DNA of 46,949 nt from an uncultured Oscillospiraceae bacterium (GTDB lineage Bacteria > Bacillota > Clostridia > Oscillospirales > Ruminococcaceae): assembly GCA_900540595.1 (NCBI GenBank), contig UQGL01000019.1:1-46949 (forward strand). Reading direction: 5' to 3'. Made by a program: the position numbers and the translations under genes. Positions 34,406 through 42,727 of the stretch are shown here, piece by piece. Position 1 is the first letter of the stretch, and each line of letters begins with the position of its first letter. The notes under the pieces were generated by a model. It was not told the origin of the DNA, made no database searches, and was given only the letters and a program-made list of their open reading frames with translations.

Positions 34406-35914
34406 TCAACTGCGCTTATAGATGACCAGATCCTCGGTGGAGACAAGCTCCTGCCAGTTTTCGGCCAGCAGGCGTTCCTCCACGCGGGTACCGTGGCCGC
34501 ACATCACATAGCGGGAGTAGATGGGGTTCTCGGCATCCCACAGGTAGGAGTTCTTGTCAAACTCAATACCCATGCCGTCCGGCACGGCGTAGAGGTAGCC
34601 GTGGAATACCGTATCATCGTAGGCGTAAGCCAGAGTGCTGTTCCAAGGATCGCTTCCCGCGTTGGCCGCGTCCTCACGCAGGACCTGCTCCACGATTTCC
34701 ATCTGAGCAGCCATCTCTGTGTTGATTTCAGGCAGACTGCCGCGGGAAAAGTTCATCGGGAAAAGCAGCACCAGCAGCACAGGCATATAGACCGCTGCTG
34801 GTGCGGCATCCTCCGCCACAAAAGCGGCGATCAGTAAGATTGCCAGCAGCATCAGATGGCGGGGGTCAATGCTGTACATGGTCAGCAGCACCAGCACCAC
34901 AATTCCCGCACAGAAGGCAGCGCAGGATTTCAGCGCTGTGGGGCGGCCTCTGCGCTTATCCCAGACCAGACAAGCCGCTGCCACCAGAGCAACCGCCAAA
35001 AAGGTCAGCACGCCGCCGCCGATGTAGGTCACATCGCCCTGCAGTGTAGGCACAACATCATACTGCCACGCTGCAGCCAGCAGTCTGACAGCCCGCTCCC
35101 ATTCATAGCGCACAGCCGCTATCGGGTGGCCCTGCAAAAGCAGCTGCACACCGGCAAAATCCATGCCGCCGCCGAAATACGCTGCCGCCATCTTTGTCAT
35201 CGAAAAAATCGACAGGACAAACGAGGCCGCCGCTGCTGCAAGGCAGACACAGCGGCGCTTTTTGTGCTGCCATACCGCCGCCAGCGGAAACACCCAGAAC
35301 AGCAGCGCATAGGGGCGAAAAATCGTTTCGAGCGCGCAGGCCGCTGCCCCGATGACCAGCCAGCCGGTCTTGCCGGTGCGGCGCACCGCAGCCGCCGAGC
35401 CTACGATGACAAAGGCCATCAGATACTGCATGGCCTCCGATGCACCGCTGACTGAGGATTGCAGCGGCCGCAGCACACCCAGCAGCACCCCGCACAGGGC
35501 AAGGCACTGCCAGACATTCAGCCGGGCACTGCGGGCGTAATATGCGATTCCCAGTGTGATCAGCAGCAGATTGCACCACAGCACCACATTGACACTGGGG
35601 CCGAAGAAAAATGCCGGGACGGCATAGGCCCAGATCAGAAACGGCCCCCAAGTGCTGTAGCGTCCGATGTCGGCCGTATTCTCATTATAGCCAAAGTATC
35701 CCTGCGGCCCGCCGTGTGTGATGACACTGACGACCTCGCGGTTGTAGATAGCCTCATCGTTGTTCATTGTGCTGGGCAGCCAGACCTCCCACGGTGCGGT
35801 ACGGTAGCTGATAAGGTAGACCCCCGCAAGGAACACAACTGCCCCCAACAGGCAAAACAGCGCGTTGGGGGTCTTTTTGAACAGCTTTTGGATTTTTTGC
35901 AGTCGATTTCCCAT
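34406..35914 (-). CDS. Polytopic membrane protein, GT-C-like, paralogue A
   Basis: The 502 residues include about 11 helices and a soluble C-terminal tail. The first outer loop has STMNNDEAIYNREVV and GGPQGYFGYNENTADI; the DE pair is a candidate catalytic or metal site as in GT-C enzymes. The tail (DPWNSTLAYAYDD ... YAVPDGMGIEFDKNSYL) matches paralogue B at 36472-37968 closely. It probably transfers a lipid-linked sugar to a surface polymer. I do not recognise a named family. Confidence 0.8.
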   Translation of the reverse strand: MGNRLQKIQKLFKKTPNALFCLLGAVVFLAGVYLISYRTAPWEVWLPSTMNNDEAIYNREVVSVITHGGPQGYFGYNENTADIGRYSTWGPFLIWAYAVPAFFFGPSVNVVLWCNLLLITLGIAYYARSARLNVWQCLALCGVLLGVLRPLQSSVSGASEAMQYLMAFVIVGSAAAVRRTGKTGWLVIGAAACALETIFRPYALLFWVFPLAAVWQHKKRRCVCLAAAAASFVLSIFSMTKMAAAYFGGGMDFAGVQLLLQGHPIAAVRYEWERAVRLLAAAWQYDVVPTLQGDVTYIGGGVLTFLAVALVAAACLVWDKRRGRPTALKSCAAFCAGIVVLVLLTMYSIDPRHLMLLAILLIAAFVAEDAAPAAVYMPVLLVLLFPMNFSRGSLPEINTEMAAQMEIVEQVLREDAANAGSDPWNSTLAYAYDDTVFHGYLYAVPDGMGIEFDKNSYLWDAENPIYSRYVMCGHGTRVEERLLAENWQELVSTEDLVIYKRS

Positions 35915-35916
35915 CG

Positions 35917-36453
35917 TTATTTCTCCGCCAGCCGGGCCATGAACACTACATCGCGGTATTGGCCGTCCAGCAGCTCCATATCGCGGAAAATGCCCTCCTG
36001 CACAAAGCCGGCCTTTTCATAGCTGCGGCGGGCAGCGGTGTTTTCCGCCAGCACCCGCAGACTGATGCGGTGCAGCTGCAATTCAGCAAAGCCAAAATCG
36101 GTAAAGAGCTTTGCCGTCTCGGTGCCGAGGCCTTTGCCGCGCGCGCTTTCCTCGCCGATAAAAATACCGTACTCGGCGCTGCGGTTATGGTTGTCTATAT
36201 CGCGGTAATAGACCGACCCAACGGGCTTATCATCGGCCTTGTCGATGATGATATACTGCACGACCTGCCCGGTGGCGACTTTGGTAGCCAGCCAGCTGCG
36301 GTGCATTTCCGGCGTGAAGGTCTGGCGGAAGATAAAATTCTGCACGACCGACGGCGTATTGCGCCATTTCACGATCAGATCGGTGTCCGCATCGGCAATG
36401 GGCCGCAGCCGGACAGCCGCGCCCTCCAGAACCGGGAGATTTTTTACATCCAT
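35917..36453 (-). CDS. GNAT N-acetyltransferase (RimJ/PseH/WecD-like)
   Basis: A 178-residue GNAT fold protein. EESARGKGLGTETAKLF is the acetyl-CoA pyrophosphate loop (R/Q-x2-G-x-G/A), followed by LQLHRISLRVLAENTAARRSYEKAGF, the typical fourth motif region. The family includes ribosomal-protein and amino-sugar acetyltransferases. Lying in an operon with a WecE-type aminotransferase, it most simply acetylates the 4-amino sugar that WecE makes. The next gene starts only two bases away. Confidence 0.85.
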   Translation of the reverse strand: MDVKNLPVLEGAAVRLRPIADADTDLIVKWRNTPSVVQNFIFRQTFTPEMHRSWLATKVATGQVVQYIIIDKADDKPVGSVYYRDIDNHNRSAEYGIFIGEESARGKGLGTETAKLFTDFGFAELQLHRISLRVLAENTAARRSYEKAGFVQEGIFRDMELLDGQYRDVVFMARLAEK

Positions 36454-36471
36454 AGTGTGTCCTTTATCCTG

Positions 36472-37968
36472 CTACCTTGTGCGCTCATACAGCACGCACT
36501 TTTCACTTTCATACAAAACCGACCAGCCGTCTGCAGTCAGGCGGGCGGCTGTATTGCTGCCCGCGCTTGTAAAGACATACCGGGCATAGACCGGATTGGC
36601 TGCATCCTCCAGATAGCTGTTCTCGTCAAACTGGATTCCCATGCCGTCCGGCACGCCGTACAGCAGTCCGCAGTGAACCTCATCGAGAAAGGCGTATGCC
36701 GCCGTATGGTCCCAGGGATCCTCGCTATCGACTGCAGCCTGACTCTTTTCCAGTGCCGCCTGCACCTGCTGCACCTCATTGTCCCAAACCTCGCTGTAGC
36801 GCGGCAGGTCATAGCCCTTGGCCAGACTGAGTACGCCGGTCAGCGCCAGCAGCACCGACACTGCGGCCGTGGCTGCGGCAGGGCGGCGGTTCTCCAGCAA
36901 AAGGCTTGCCAACAGCAGCAGATCCAGAATCAGCGTATGGCGCGAGCCTTCGCCCGGGCGGTACATCAGCATCAACGCCAGAAAAACGATGCCTGAGGTC
37001 GCAGCGGCGCACCCCTTCCAGAACACAGGGCGCTGCCGCCGGACATCCCATGCCAGACAGGCCAGCACAATGCAGAGCAGCAGAAAGAACAGCAGATAAT
37101 ATCCGCCGCTGCGCTGGGCAAAATCCGTAAGGATCGTCTGCCCAACGGTCTGCAGCGCCCCCATCAGCTTATGGACAACATCCTTCAGCGCTTCGATCGG
37201 GTGACCGTGGAGAAGCTCCTGCACGGGGGTCATGTCCACATTCGTGAAGAAGTAGGGCGCGTAAAATTTCGACATCAGCACCAGCGTGCCGCCCAGCGAG
37301 ACTGCACCGCCCGCAACGCACACCGCGATGCGGCGCCGGTCATGCCACGCCAGCGCCAATGGGTAGAGCCAAAGCACGGCCTCATAAGGGCGCACCAATG
37401 TGGCAATGGCACAAAGCAGGCAGAGCGCGCCCCATGCGGCGCGGCTTTTATCCCGCTGTGCCAGAATACTGCAGCCCAGCACCGCCAGCACAAGCGCATA
37501 GTGAAGCGGCTCCTGCATGGCGGAGAACACATAGCGTATCGGTGCGTTGAAGGCGGCCAGCGCGGCAGCAAAGACTGCCTGCTGCTTGCCGTTCAGCCGT
37601 GCAGCCCGCGCGAAAAAGGTCCACCCTGCAACCACAAACAGCAGATTGCACCACAAAAAAGCATTCTGCCCGCGCAGGAAAAGCCCCGGCAGCGCGTAGA
37701 CAAAAAAGACAGCCGGCCCCCATGCGGCAAAGGTGCCGCTGGCGGCATGCGATTCATTAAAGCCGAAATATCCCTGCGGCGCACCACAGCGCACCACAGC
37801 GGCCAGCTGCTTGCTGTAGATGACCTCATCGCTCCAATAGCTGCACGGCAGAAAGATCTGCTGCAGCGGTACGCGGTAGACTGCCAGCTCATACACAAGC
37901 AGAAAAGCCAGCGCCGCAGCGGCGGTGCCCAGCACCTGCGCCCAGCCCGGTATACGCTTACTGTGCAT
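36472..37968 (-). CDS. Polytopic membrane protein, GT-C-like, paralogue B
   Basis: The 498 residues parallel paralogue A: outer loop YWSDEVIYSKQLAAVV and GAPQGYFGFNESHA, about 11 helices, and a tail with DPWDHTAAYAFLDEV, YGVPDGMGIQFDENSYL and NPVYARYVF. The ATG overlaps the end of the wecE gene by 11 bases, so the two are translationally coupled. Two paralogues flanking a GNAT gene suggest two different linkages or acceptors. Confidence 0.8.
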   Translation of the reverse strand: MHSKRIPGWAQVLGTAAAALAFLLVYELAVYRVPLQQIFLPCSYWSDEVIYSKQLAAVVRCGAPQGYFGFNESHAASGTFAAWGPAVFFVYALPGLFLRGQNAFLWCNLLFVVAGWTFFARAARLNGKQQAVFAAALAAFNAPIRYVFSAMQEPLHYALVLAVLGCSILAQRDKSRAAWGALCLLCAIATLVRPYEAVLWLYPLALAWHDRRRIAVCVAGGAVSLGGTLVLMSKFYAPYFFTNVDMTPVQELLHGHPIEALKDVVHKLMGALQTVGQTILTDFAQRSGGYYLLFFLLLCIVLACLAWDVRRQRPVFWKGCAAATSGIVFLALMLMYRPGEGSRHTLILDLLLLASLLLENRRPAAATAAVSVLLALTGVLSLAKGYDLPRYSEVWDNEVQQVQAALEKSQAAVDSEDPWDHTAAYAFLDEVHCGLLYGVPDGMGIQFDENSYLEDAANPVYARYVFTSAGSNTAARLTADGWSVLYESEKCVLYERTR

Positions 37969-39088
37969 AAAATTCCAGAACTTTTTCGATGACCTGCTTG
38001 CGGTCGGACTCGGTCAGGCCGTAATACATGGGCAGGCGGACAAGGCGCTCGCTCTCGGCGGTGGTGTAGACATCCATGCCGTCAAAGCGGCCGAACTTCT
38101 CACCTGCCGGGGCGGAGTGCAGCGGGACATAGTGGAATACCGCCAGAATATCGTTGTTTTTCAGGTGACGGATCAGCGCCGTGCGCTCCTCAAGGTCCTT
38201 GCACTTGAGGTAGAACATGTGCGCATTGTGTACACAGTCTGCCGGAATCACAGGCAGCTCGACCTTACCGGCATCGGCCAGCGGCTGGAAGGCGGCGCGG
38301 TAGGCGTTCCATGTGTTCATGCGGTCGTTGTTGATCTCGTCCGCGTGGAGCAGCTGCGCCCACAGGTAGGCTGCATTCAGCTCACTGGGCAGATAGCTGT
38401 CGCCGAAATCCACCCATGTGTACTTATCGACCTGACCGCGGAAGAATTTCGCGCGGTTCGTGCCTTTTTCGCGCAGGATCTCAGCGCGTTCATTGTAGGC
38501 CGGGTTGTTGATGACCAGCGCACCGCCCTCGCCCATCGAGTAGTTCTTCGTCTCATGGAAGGAGTAGCAGCCGAAATCACCGATGGTGCCAAGCGCACGG
38601 CCCTTGTAGCTGCTCATGACGCCCTGCGCCGCATCCTCCACAACCTTGAGGCCATGGCGGTGCGCGATCTCCATGATCGTGTCCATCTCGCAGGCAACAC
38701 CGGCGTAGTGCATCGCCACGATGACCTTTGTCTTGTCGGTGATGGCCTGTTCGATCTTCGTCTCATCAATGTTCATCGTGTCGGGGCGGATGTCCACAAA
38801 CACCAGCCGCGCCCCCGCCAGCACCGCAGAGGTCGCCGTGCTGGAGAAGGTGAAGCTGGGCAGGATGACCTCATCACCGGGCTGCAGGTCGCACAGCAGC
38901 ATGGCCATATCCAGCGCCGTGGTGCCGCTGGTGGTCAGCAGCACCTTCTGGGCATGGAAGCGCTCCTCCAGCCATGCGTTGCACTGCTTGGTAAAGGCAC
39001 CGTCACCGCAGATCTTGTGGGACGCAATGGCCTGCTGTACATATTCAATCTCTTCACCCACGCAGGGGGGCACATTAAACGGGATCAT
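37958..39088 (-). CDS. wecE: DegT/DnrJ/EryC1/StrS aminotransferase, WecE (RffA)-type
   Basis: The 376-residue PLP enzyme fits dTDP-4-amino-4,6-dideoxygalactose transaminase. The PLP lysine is in FHETKNYSMGEGGALV; TTSGTTALDMAML, DEVILPSFTFSSTATS and VVEDAAQGV are family signatures. The product is a 4-amino-4,6-dideoxyhexose on dTDP; with the GNAT gene two positions downstream, the sugar could be N-acetylated (Fuc4NAc-type). dTDP-glucose synthesis genes (rmlAB) are not in this window. It is the first gene of the minus-strand operon and follows a good promoter. Confidence 0.9.
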   Translation of the reverse strand: MIPFNVPPCVGEEIEYVQQAIASHKICGDGAFTKQCNAWLEERFHAQKVLLTTSGTTALDMAMLLCDLQPGDEVILPSFTFSSTATSAVLAGARLVFVDIRPDTMNIDETKIEQAITDKTKVIVAMHYAGVACEMDTIMEIAHRHGLKVVEDAAQGVMSSYKGRALGTIGDFGCYSFHETKNYSMGEGGALVINNPAYNERAEILREKGTNRAKFFRGQVDKYTWVDFGDSYLPSELNAAYLWAQLLHADEINNDRMNTWNAYRAAFQPLADAGKVELPVIPADCVHNAHMFYLKCKDLEERTALIRHLKNNDILAVFHYVPLHSAPAGEKFGRFDGMDVYTTAESERLVRLPMYYGLTESDRKQVIEKVLEFYAQ

Positions 39089-39129
39089 AGGAATCCTTCT
39101 TTCACTGCTGAATTTTTATCAGATACTAC

Positions 39130-39158
39130 AGTATACCACAGTTTTCGGATTTTGTCAC
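39130..39158 (-). promoter_or_regulatory. Promoter of the wecE operon
   Basis: On the minus strand GTGACA (39158-39153), 17 bases, TATACT (39135-39130). It overlaps the stop of the upstream membrane-protein gene and would drive the seven-gene operon from 39088 to 32736. Confidence 0.7.
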
Positions 39159-39649
39159 TTTTTTACGCGGGCATCGTTGTAAGCGCGGATCATGACCGCT
39201 GCAAACCAGAGCATCAGGACGCTGAACGCCACAAAGGCCACAGCCGCCAGTGTGGTCAGCGCGGGCAGAAAGTGCGCCACGCTGTAGACAGCCAGCGGCA
39301 GCGCCGCAAGGTACGGCACCCTGCCGCCCTGCCGCCCTGCCAGCCGGAGCAGCACCACCGATGCGCCCCAGAACAGCCAGAGATCCGCCACACGCAGCGC
39401 GGGAATCAGCCAGACCGATGCACCACCCGCAGGCGCACCGCTGAGGATCAGCTCCAGCACTAGGCCCGCCGCACCGAAAAGCACCGGCAGCCTGCTTTTG
39501 GAGGCCAGCAGCAGGTAGCCCACCAGCGCCAGCACGGTCAGCGAGACCTCCTGAATGGCGGCGTTTTCCGGCACAGAGAGCAGTGCCCGGCCTGCCGCCG
39601 CCACACCGATGAGCAGATAGGCCAGCGCGGTTTTATTGCGTTTATCCAT
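39155..39649 (-). CDS. Small hydrophobic membrane protein of unknown function
   Basis: The 164 residues carry about five predicted helices (for example AYLLIGVAAAGRALL, PVLFGAAGLVLELIL and VAFVAFSVLMLWFAAVMI). I recognise no family. The start at 39649 (MDKRNKTALAYL) follows AGGAG; an earlier ATG at 39697 lacks a site. It has its own promoter. Confidence 0.7.
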   Translation of the reverse strand: MDKRNKTALAYLLIGVAAAGRALLSVPENAAIQEVSLTVLALVGYLLLASKSRLPVLFGAAGLVLELILSGAPAGGASVWLIPALRVADLWLFWGASVVLLRLAGRQGGRVPYLAALPLAVYSVAHFLPALTTLAAVAFVAFSVLMLWFAAVMIRAYNDARVKK

Positions 39650-39712
39650 GATCGGGGTTCTCCTGTAAATCGAATAGAATCTGCGCAGTATAGGCATACT
39701 GCTTAATATTTA

Positions 39713-39741
39713 ATTATACTGCTTTTATATCAGCCTTGCAA
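39713..39741 (-). promoter_or_regulatory. Promoter of the small membrane protein gene
   Basis: On the minus strand TTGCAA (39741-39736), 17 bases, TATAAT (39718-39713). Confidence 0.65.
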
Positions 39742-39765
39742 GCACACCGCAGGCGAAAGGGACGC

Positions 39766-39807
39766 AAAAAAAATACCGCCGCCCGATACGGGCAGCGGTG
39801 CTTTTTT
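39766..39807. terminator. Bidirectional terminator
   Basis: ACCGCCGCCCG (39775-39785) and CGGGCAGCGGT (39789-39799) form a stem with one mismatch and a 3-base loop. Poly-T follows on both strands. It ends the BlaI-like gene. Confidence 0.85.
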
Positions 39808-39861
39808 GAACGAATCCAATCTCTCTGGCATCTGCGCACGATCCATGCGCTGCGGTTTGCT

Positions 39862-40230
39862 TTACTGCGTATTTTCGCGCAGGGCGGCCCGCATCTCCTT
39901 CTGGATCGCAGGGGTCGTTTCCATCTTCTGCATCAACGCGGCGAGCAGCTCCGGCAGCTGCTTTGCGGGCAACTGCTCTGCCACTACAGCAGCCAGATAT
40001 TCGGCATGGGACATTGCCGGCTCAAAGGTGCGGGCATAGGTCTTGCCGCTGCGGACAAAACCGACCTCACGCAGGACGCCCTTTTCCATCAGGCTGTTCA
40101 GCATCGAGAAAATCGAGCGTTCCTTCCATTTGCGCTCCACGCAGGTAGAAACGACCTCCGTCTGGGCCATCGCATGATCGGCCTTCCAGAAAATCTCCAT
40201 GATCTGTTGTTCGCTTTTTGTCAGGTGCAC
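39862..40230 (-). CDS. BlaI/MecI/CopY family transcriptional repressor
   Basis: A 122-residue protein. The N-terminal winged helix (LTKSEQQIMEIFWKADHAMAQTEVV ... KWKERSIFSMLNSLMEKGVL) is characteristic of the family, which dimerises via the C-terminal helix (EYLAAVVAEQLP...). BlaI proteins are inactivated by proteolysis by BlaR1; no BlaR1, beta-lactamase or copper pump gene is in this window, so the target is unknown. The start is a GTG at 40230 (VHLTKSEQQ) after AGAGAGGT; an open frame further up lacks a start signal. Confidence 0.85.
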   Translation of the reverse strand: MHLTKSEQQIMEIFWKADHAMAQTEVVSTCVERKWKERSIFSMLNSLMEKGVLREVGFVRSGKTYARTFEPAMSHAEYLAAVVAEQLPAKQLPELLAALMQKMETTPAIQKEMRAALRENTQ

Positions 40231-40426
40231 TTGGTATACCTCTCTCCCTAAGGTACTGCCGCACGGCGTCTGCCCTGCGGGCCTGTGCGCCGCCCGGCGG
40301 CTGCGCACCCTCCGCCCAAAACGCTGCGGCACTGCAGACATTTTGATCTTTGCAGAGGGTACATCTCGCCTCTTTCAGCGGTGCATAGAGCCATGCGGTG
40401 TAGCCCAGAATTTCGTTTTTACTTTT

Positions 40427-40499
40427 ATACTATCCGGTTGTGAGTAAAATGTCAATGATTTTTTGCGAAATATTTTCGGAACTATAGTTACTTTGTAAC
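40427..40499 (-). promoter_or_regulatory. Promoter and candidate operator of the BlaI-like gene
   Basis: On the minus strand TTGACA (40455-40450), 17 bases, TAGTAT (40432-40427). The palindrome GTTAC-TTT-GTAAC (40487-40499) lies about 30 bases upstream and resembles the TACA/TGTA theme of BlaI sites loosely. The leader of about 190 bases (40231-40420) has no clear gene. Confidence 0.5.
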
Positions 40500-40578
40500 A
40501 TTTTTACAACTTTTCTACATTTTGCGGTGCAACTGCCTGTTTTCTCTATTTCCCACATAGATTCGATGCTTCATCAAG

Positions 40579-40610
40579 GTGTGGCACATGTGCGGCACAA
40601 TTTGCCACAC
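40579..40610. repeat. Inverted repeat downstream of the sigma-factor remnant
   Basis: GTGTGGCA (40579-40586) and TGCCACAC (40603-40610) form a perfect 8-bp stem around a 16-base loop. There is no T-run. It lies in the otherwise empty 40500-40650 spacer. Confidence 0.5.
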
Positions 40611-40651
40611 ATGCGCTTCGCGCAGGTATATTACACCGGTCCAATTCAACA

Positions 40652-40726
40652 TCATCTTGATTCTTTCCAGCGATCGCGCAGCAGCTTCAGCGCCCGTTTT
40701 TCCAGCCGGGAAACATTCCGCCGCGC
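40652..40726 (-). pseudogene. C-terminal remnant of a sporulation-type sigma factor
   Basis: The minus-strand frame reads ARRNVSRLEKRALKLLRDRW followed by KESR and a stop at 40652. VSR-x-EKRAL is the end of sigma region 4.2 in SigK/SigE-type factors (their usual form is ISRSYVSRIEKRALKKL). The frame is closed upstream by a stop at 40727-40729. The serine recombinase gene ends 19 bases away. The simplest reading is that the element is integrated in this sigma gene and the N-terminal part lies beyond the window. Assignment rests on about 20 residues. Confidence 0.6.
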
Positions 40727-40745
40727 CTATTGTAAACGATTGGCC

Positions 40746-42323
40746 CTAAGAAATCGCTCCCAACTCACGGAAGCGAAATTTGATGATGATTTGTTTGTTT
40801 TCGGTCAGTTCCACACGCTCGATGAGGCTGACCAGAAGCTCCCGGCTGGTGTAGGCAGAATCCAAAAACTGCTGCACCAGCTCTCTTGCTCGGTCTTCTG
40901 TGCTGACCGGGCTTTCTTTTTGTGATTCCAGCTCTTTCAGCTTCTCTTCCAGAGAAGTTCTGTCCATCTTCACTCGCTGATAGATGCGCTCGAAGTCCGC
41001 TTCGGCAAGAAGTCCGGTCAGCCGATCCATATACACCTTATCCAGGTTGGCAGTCAGACTGTCGATCTTATTCTGAATGGACTGGATTTCTGCTTCATGG
41101 TTTTCCGCCTTGCGGGCTTTCTCTACTGCATCGGCAGCAATGGGCTGAAGCTTATTTGGATCAAGATAGGCTTCACAGACTTCTCTTACTTTAGTCAGAA
41201 CTGCTTCGGTAACAACCTGCTCTTTGATGGAGTGGCAGGAACAGACACCTGCTTTGGTGAAACGCTGGTAGGTTCGACACACGAAAAACAGTCGATCTTC
41301 ACCGGATACCGGCGGACGATTTAGCACCGCCATTGGATAACCGCACTCATGGCAGAAAATCAAGCCTTTTAATAAGAAGTCATAGGTTCTGCTTCGGGTG
41401 TGCCTGCGGCTGTTGACCAGCATCCGCACTTTCTGAAAGGTTTCTTTGTCAATCAGCGGCTCGTGGGTGTTTTCAACTACAACCCAGTTTTCCCGATCTT
41501 GTTTCAGACATTTCTTGGACTTGTAGCTGATTTTCACCGTTCGTCCTTGAACCATATTGCCCAGGTAGGTTTCGTTCTGCAGCATTTCAGAAATGCGTTC
41601 GCTGGACCAAAGTCCGGCATAAGGACCTTTGCGTCCCATATTCCAGCCACAGTAAGTTGCAGGCGTCGGAACACCTTCTTCGTTGAGAGTCGCCGCAATC
41701 TTTCGGCAGCTCATACCATCCAATGCCATGGCGAAGATCCTGCGCACCACAGGAGCCACTTCCTCGTCGATGACAATTTCGTTTTTCTCCGTCGGATGCA
41801 TCTTATAGCCATACATGGGCTTGCCGCCAATGAACTGACCTTTCCGCTGTTTATCCCGCTTGACGGATTTGATCTTCTTGGAAATGTCTTTGGCATACAT
41901 ATCGTTCATAATGGCACGGAACGGGGTAATGTCATTGGCGGTGGATTCTACACCGGTGTCAATACCGTCCAACAGCGAAATGTAGCGCACTCTCTTTTCG
42001 GGGAAGTATCTCTCCATATAATGACCGGTCATGATATAGTCACGGCCCAGACGGGATAGGTCTTTGGTGATAACCATGTTGACCTTCTTGGCTTCGATAT
42101 CCTCAATCATGCGCTGAAAGTCAGGGCGGTCAAAACTGGTACCGCTCCAACCATCATCGACATAGGTATCGTAAACGGAAAGGCGATGCTGCTGAACAAA
42201 TTCATTGAGCAGTGATTTCTGGTTGGTTACACTTTGGGATGGTCCTTCGGTCTCATCCTCCTTTGATAAACGGATGTACAATGCGACATGGTAATCCATA
42301 GGGTTGCTTATTTCTAAGTACAT
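40746..42323 (-). CDS. Large serine recombinase (TnpX/TndX-like)
   Basis: The 525 residues contain an N-terminal resolvase domain (about 10-155): catalytic Ser in VALYIRLSKEDE, then VDDGWSGTSFDRPDFQRM and TKDLSRLGRDYIMTGHYME. The recombinase domain follows (GGKPMYGYKMHP ... NEEGVPTPATY), then a zinc-ribbon domain with the Cys pairs CHECG and CSC, and a long coiled coil near 400-470. It excises and integrates the element. The start at 42323 (MYLEISNP) follows AAGGAGGAAAC. The gene ends next to a sigma-factor remnant, which marks the likely attachment site. Confidence 0.93.
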   Translation of the reverse strand: MYLEISNPMDYHVALYIRLSKEDETEGPSQSVTNQKSLLNEFVQQHRLSVYDTYVDDGWSGTSFDRPDFQRMIEDIEAKKVNMVITKDLSRLGRDYIMTGHYMERYFPEKRVRYISLLDGIDTGVESTANDITPFRAIMNDMYAKDISKKIKSVKRDKQRKGQFIGGKPMYGYKMHPTEKNEIVIDEEVAPVVRRIFAMALDGMSCRKIAATLNEEGVPTPATYCGWNMGRKGPYAGLWSSERISEMLQNETYLGNMVQGRTVKISYKSKKCLKQDRENWVVVENTHEPLIDKETFQKVRMLVNSRRHTRSRTYDFLLKGLIFCHECGYPMAVLNRPPVSGEDRLFFVCRTYQRFTKAGVCSCHSIKEQVVTEAVLTKVREVCEAYLDPNKLQPIAADAVEKARKAENHEAEIQSIQNKIDSLTANLDKVYMDRLTGLLAEADFERIYQRVKMDRTSLEEKLKELESQKESPVSTEDRARELVQQFLDSAYTSRELLVSLIERVELTENKQIIIKFRFRELGAIS

Positions 42324-42350
42324 AGTTTCCTCCTTGAAATAAGCGACCAC

Positions 42351-42494
42351 TCATCGCAAACATTGTACAACGGATTCCTCAGATGTCGCAAGGATGCGGA
42401 CAAGATAAAGCCGAAAAGACTCCTCCAGCAACTCAGCGAGGCTCTTTTCGGCTTCGGTATATATGCAGTGCACAACAGGCAAGGTTTGTTTCAT
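42351..42494 (-). CDS. Small 47-residue protein upstream of the recombinase
   Basis: The ORF begins MKQTLPVVHCIYTEAEKSL and continues AELLEESFRLYLVRILATSE, ending VVQCLR. AAAGGAGG lies eight bases before the ATG. It ends 27 bases before the recombinase start and shares its strand, so the two are co-transcribed. The amphipathic helical middle could be a small regulatory protein or directionality factor; I recognise no family. A hairpin GCCGAAAAGA / TCTTTTCGGC (42411-42420, 42443-42452) lies within the coding sequence. Confidence 0.6.
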   Translation of the reverse strand: MKQTLPVVHCIYTEAEKSLAELLEESFRLYLVRILATSEESVVQCLR

Positions 42495-42499
42495 ACGTT

Positions 42500-42625
42500 C
42501 TACCTCCTTTGTTCATCGTATGTAAAGGGGCAAATTTTCTTGCCTGTCCATGTTGTGAAATTGATCCATTCCGTGACAGGAATGGAATTGTCTATGGGAA
42601 ACTCGAAATTGTCCTTGGATTCCAT
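42500..42625 (-). CDS. Possible 41-codon ORF before the small protein
   Basis: The ORF begins MESKDNFEFPIDNSIPVTEW and ends CPFTYDEQRR. The frame is open to 42721, but which start is used is unclear: GGAG is close to the ATG at 42625. Its stop overlaps the next gene's ribosome site, as in an operon. No family recognised. The region could also be non-coding RNA. Confidence 0.3.
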   Translation of the reverse strand: MESKDNFEFPIDNSIPVTEWINFTTWTGKKICPFTYDEQRR

Positions 42626-42727
42626 GTACTCTCCGTCTGCAAAACCTCCCCGAGTAGGAACAAGAACTTTCCTCCCATGTAACCGCCACATGATATTGTC
42701 AATATCACTTCCTACTGCCAAGCGCGT

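Noticed and set aside
40527..40925. 132-codon plus-strand frame over the recombinase end
   Set aside because: It spans the sigma remnant and recombinase 3' end on the opposite strand, with no start signal or recognisable domain.
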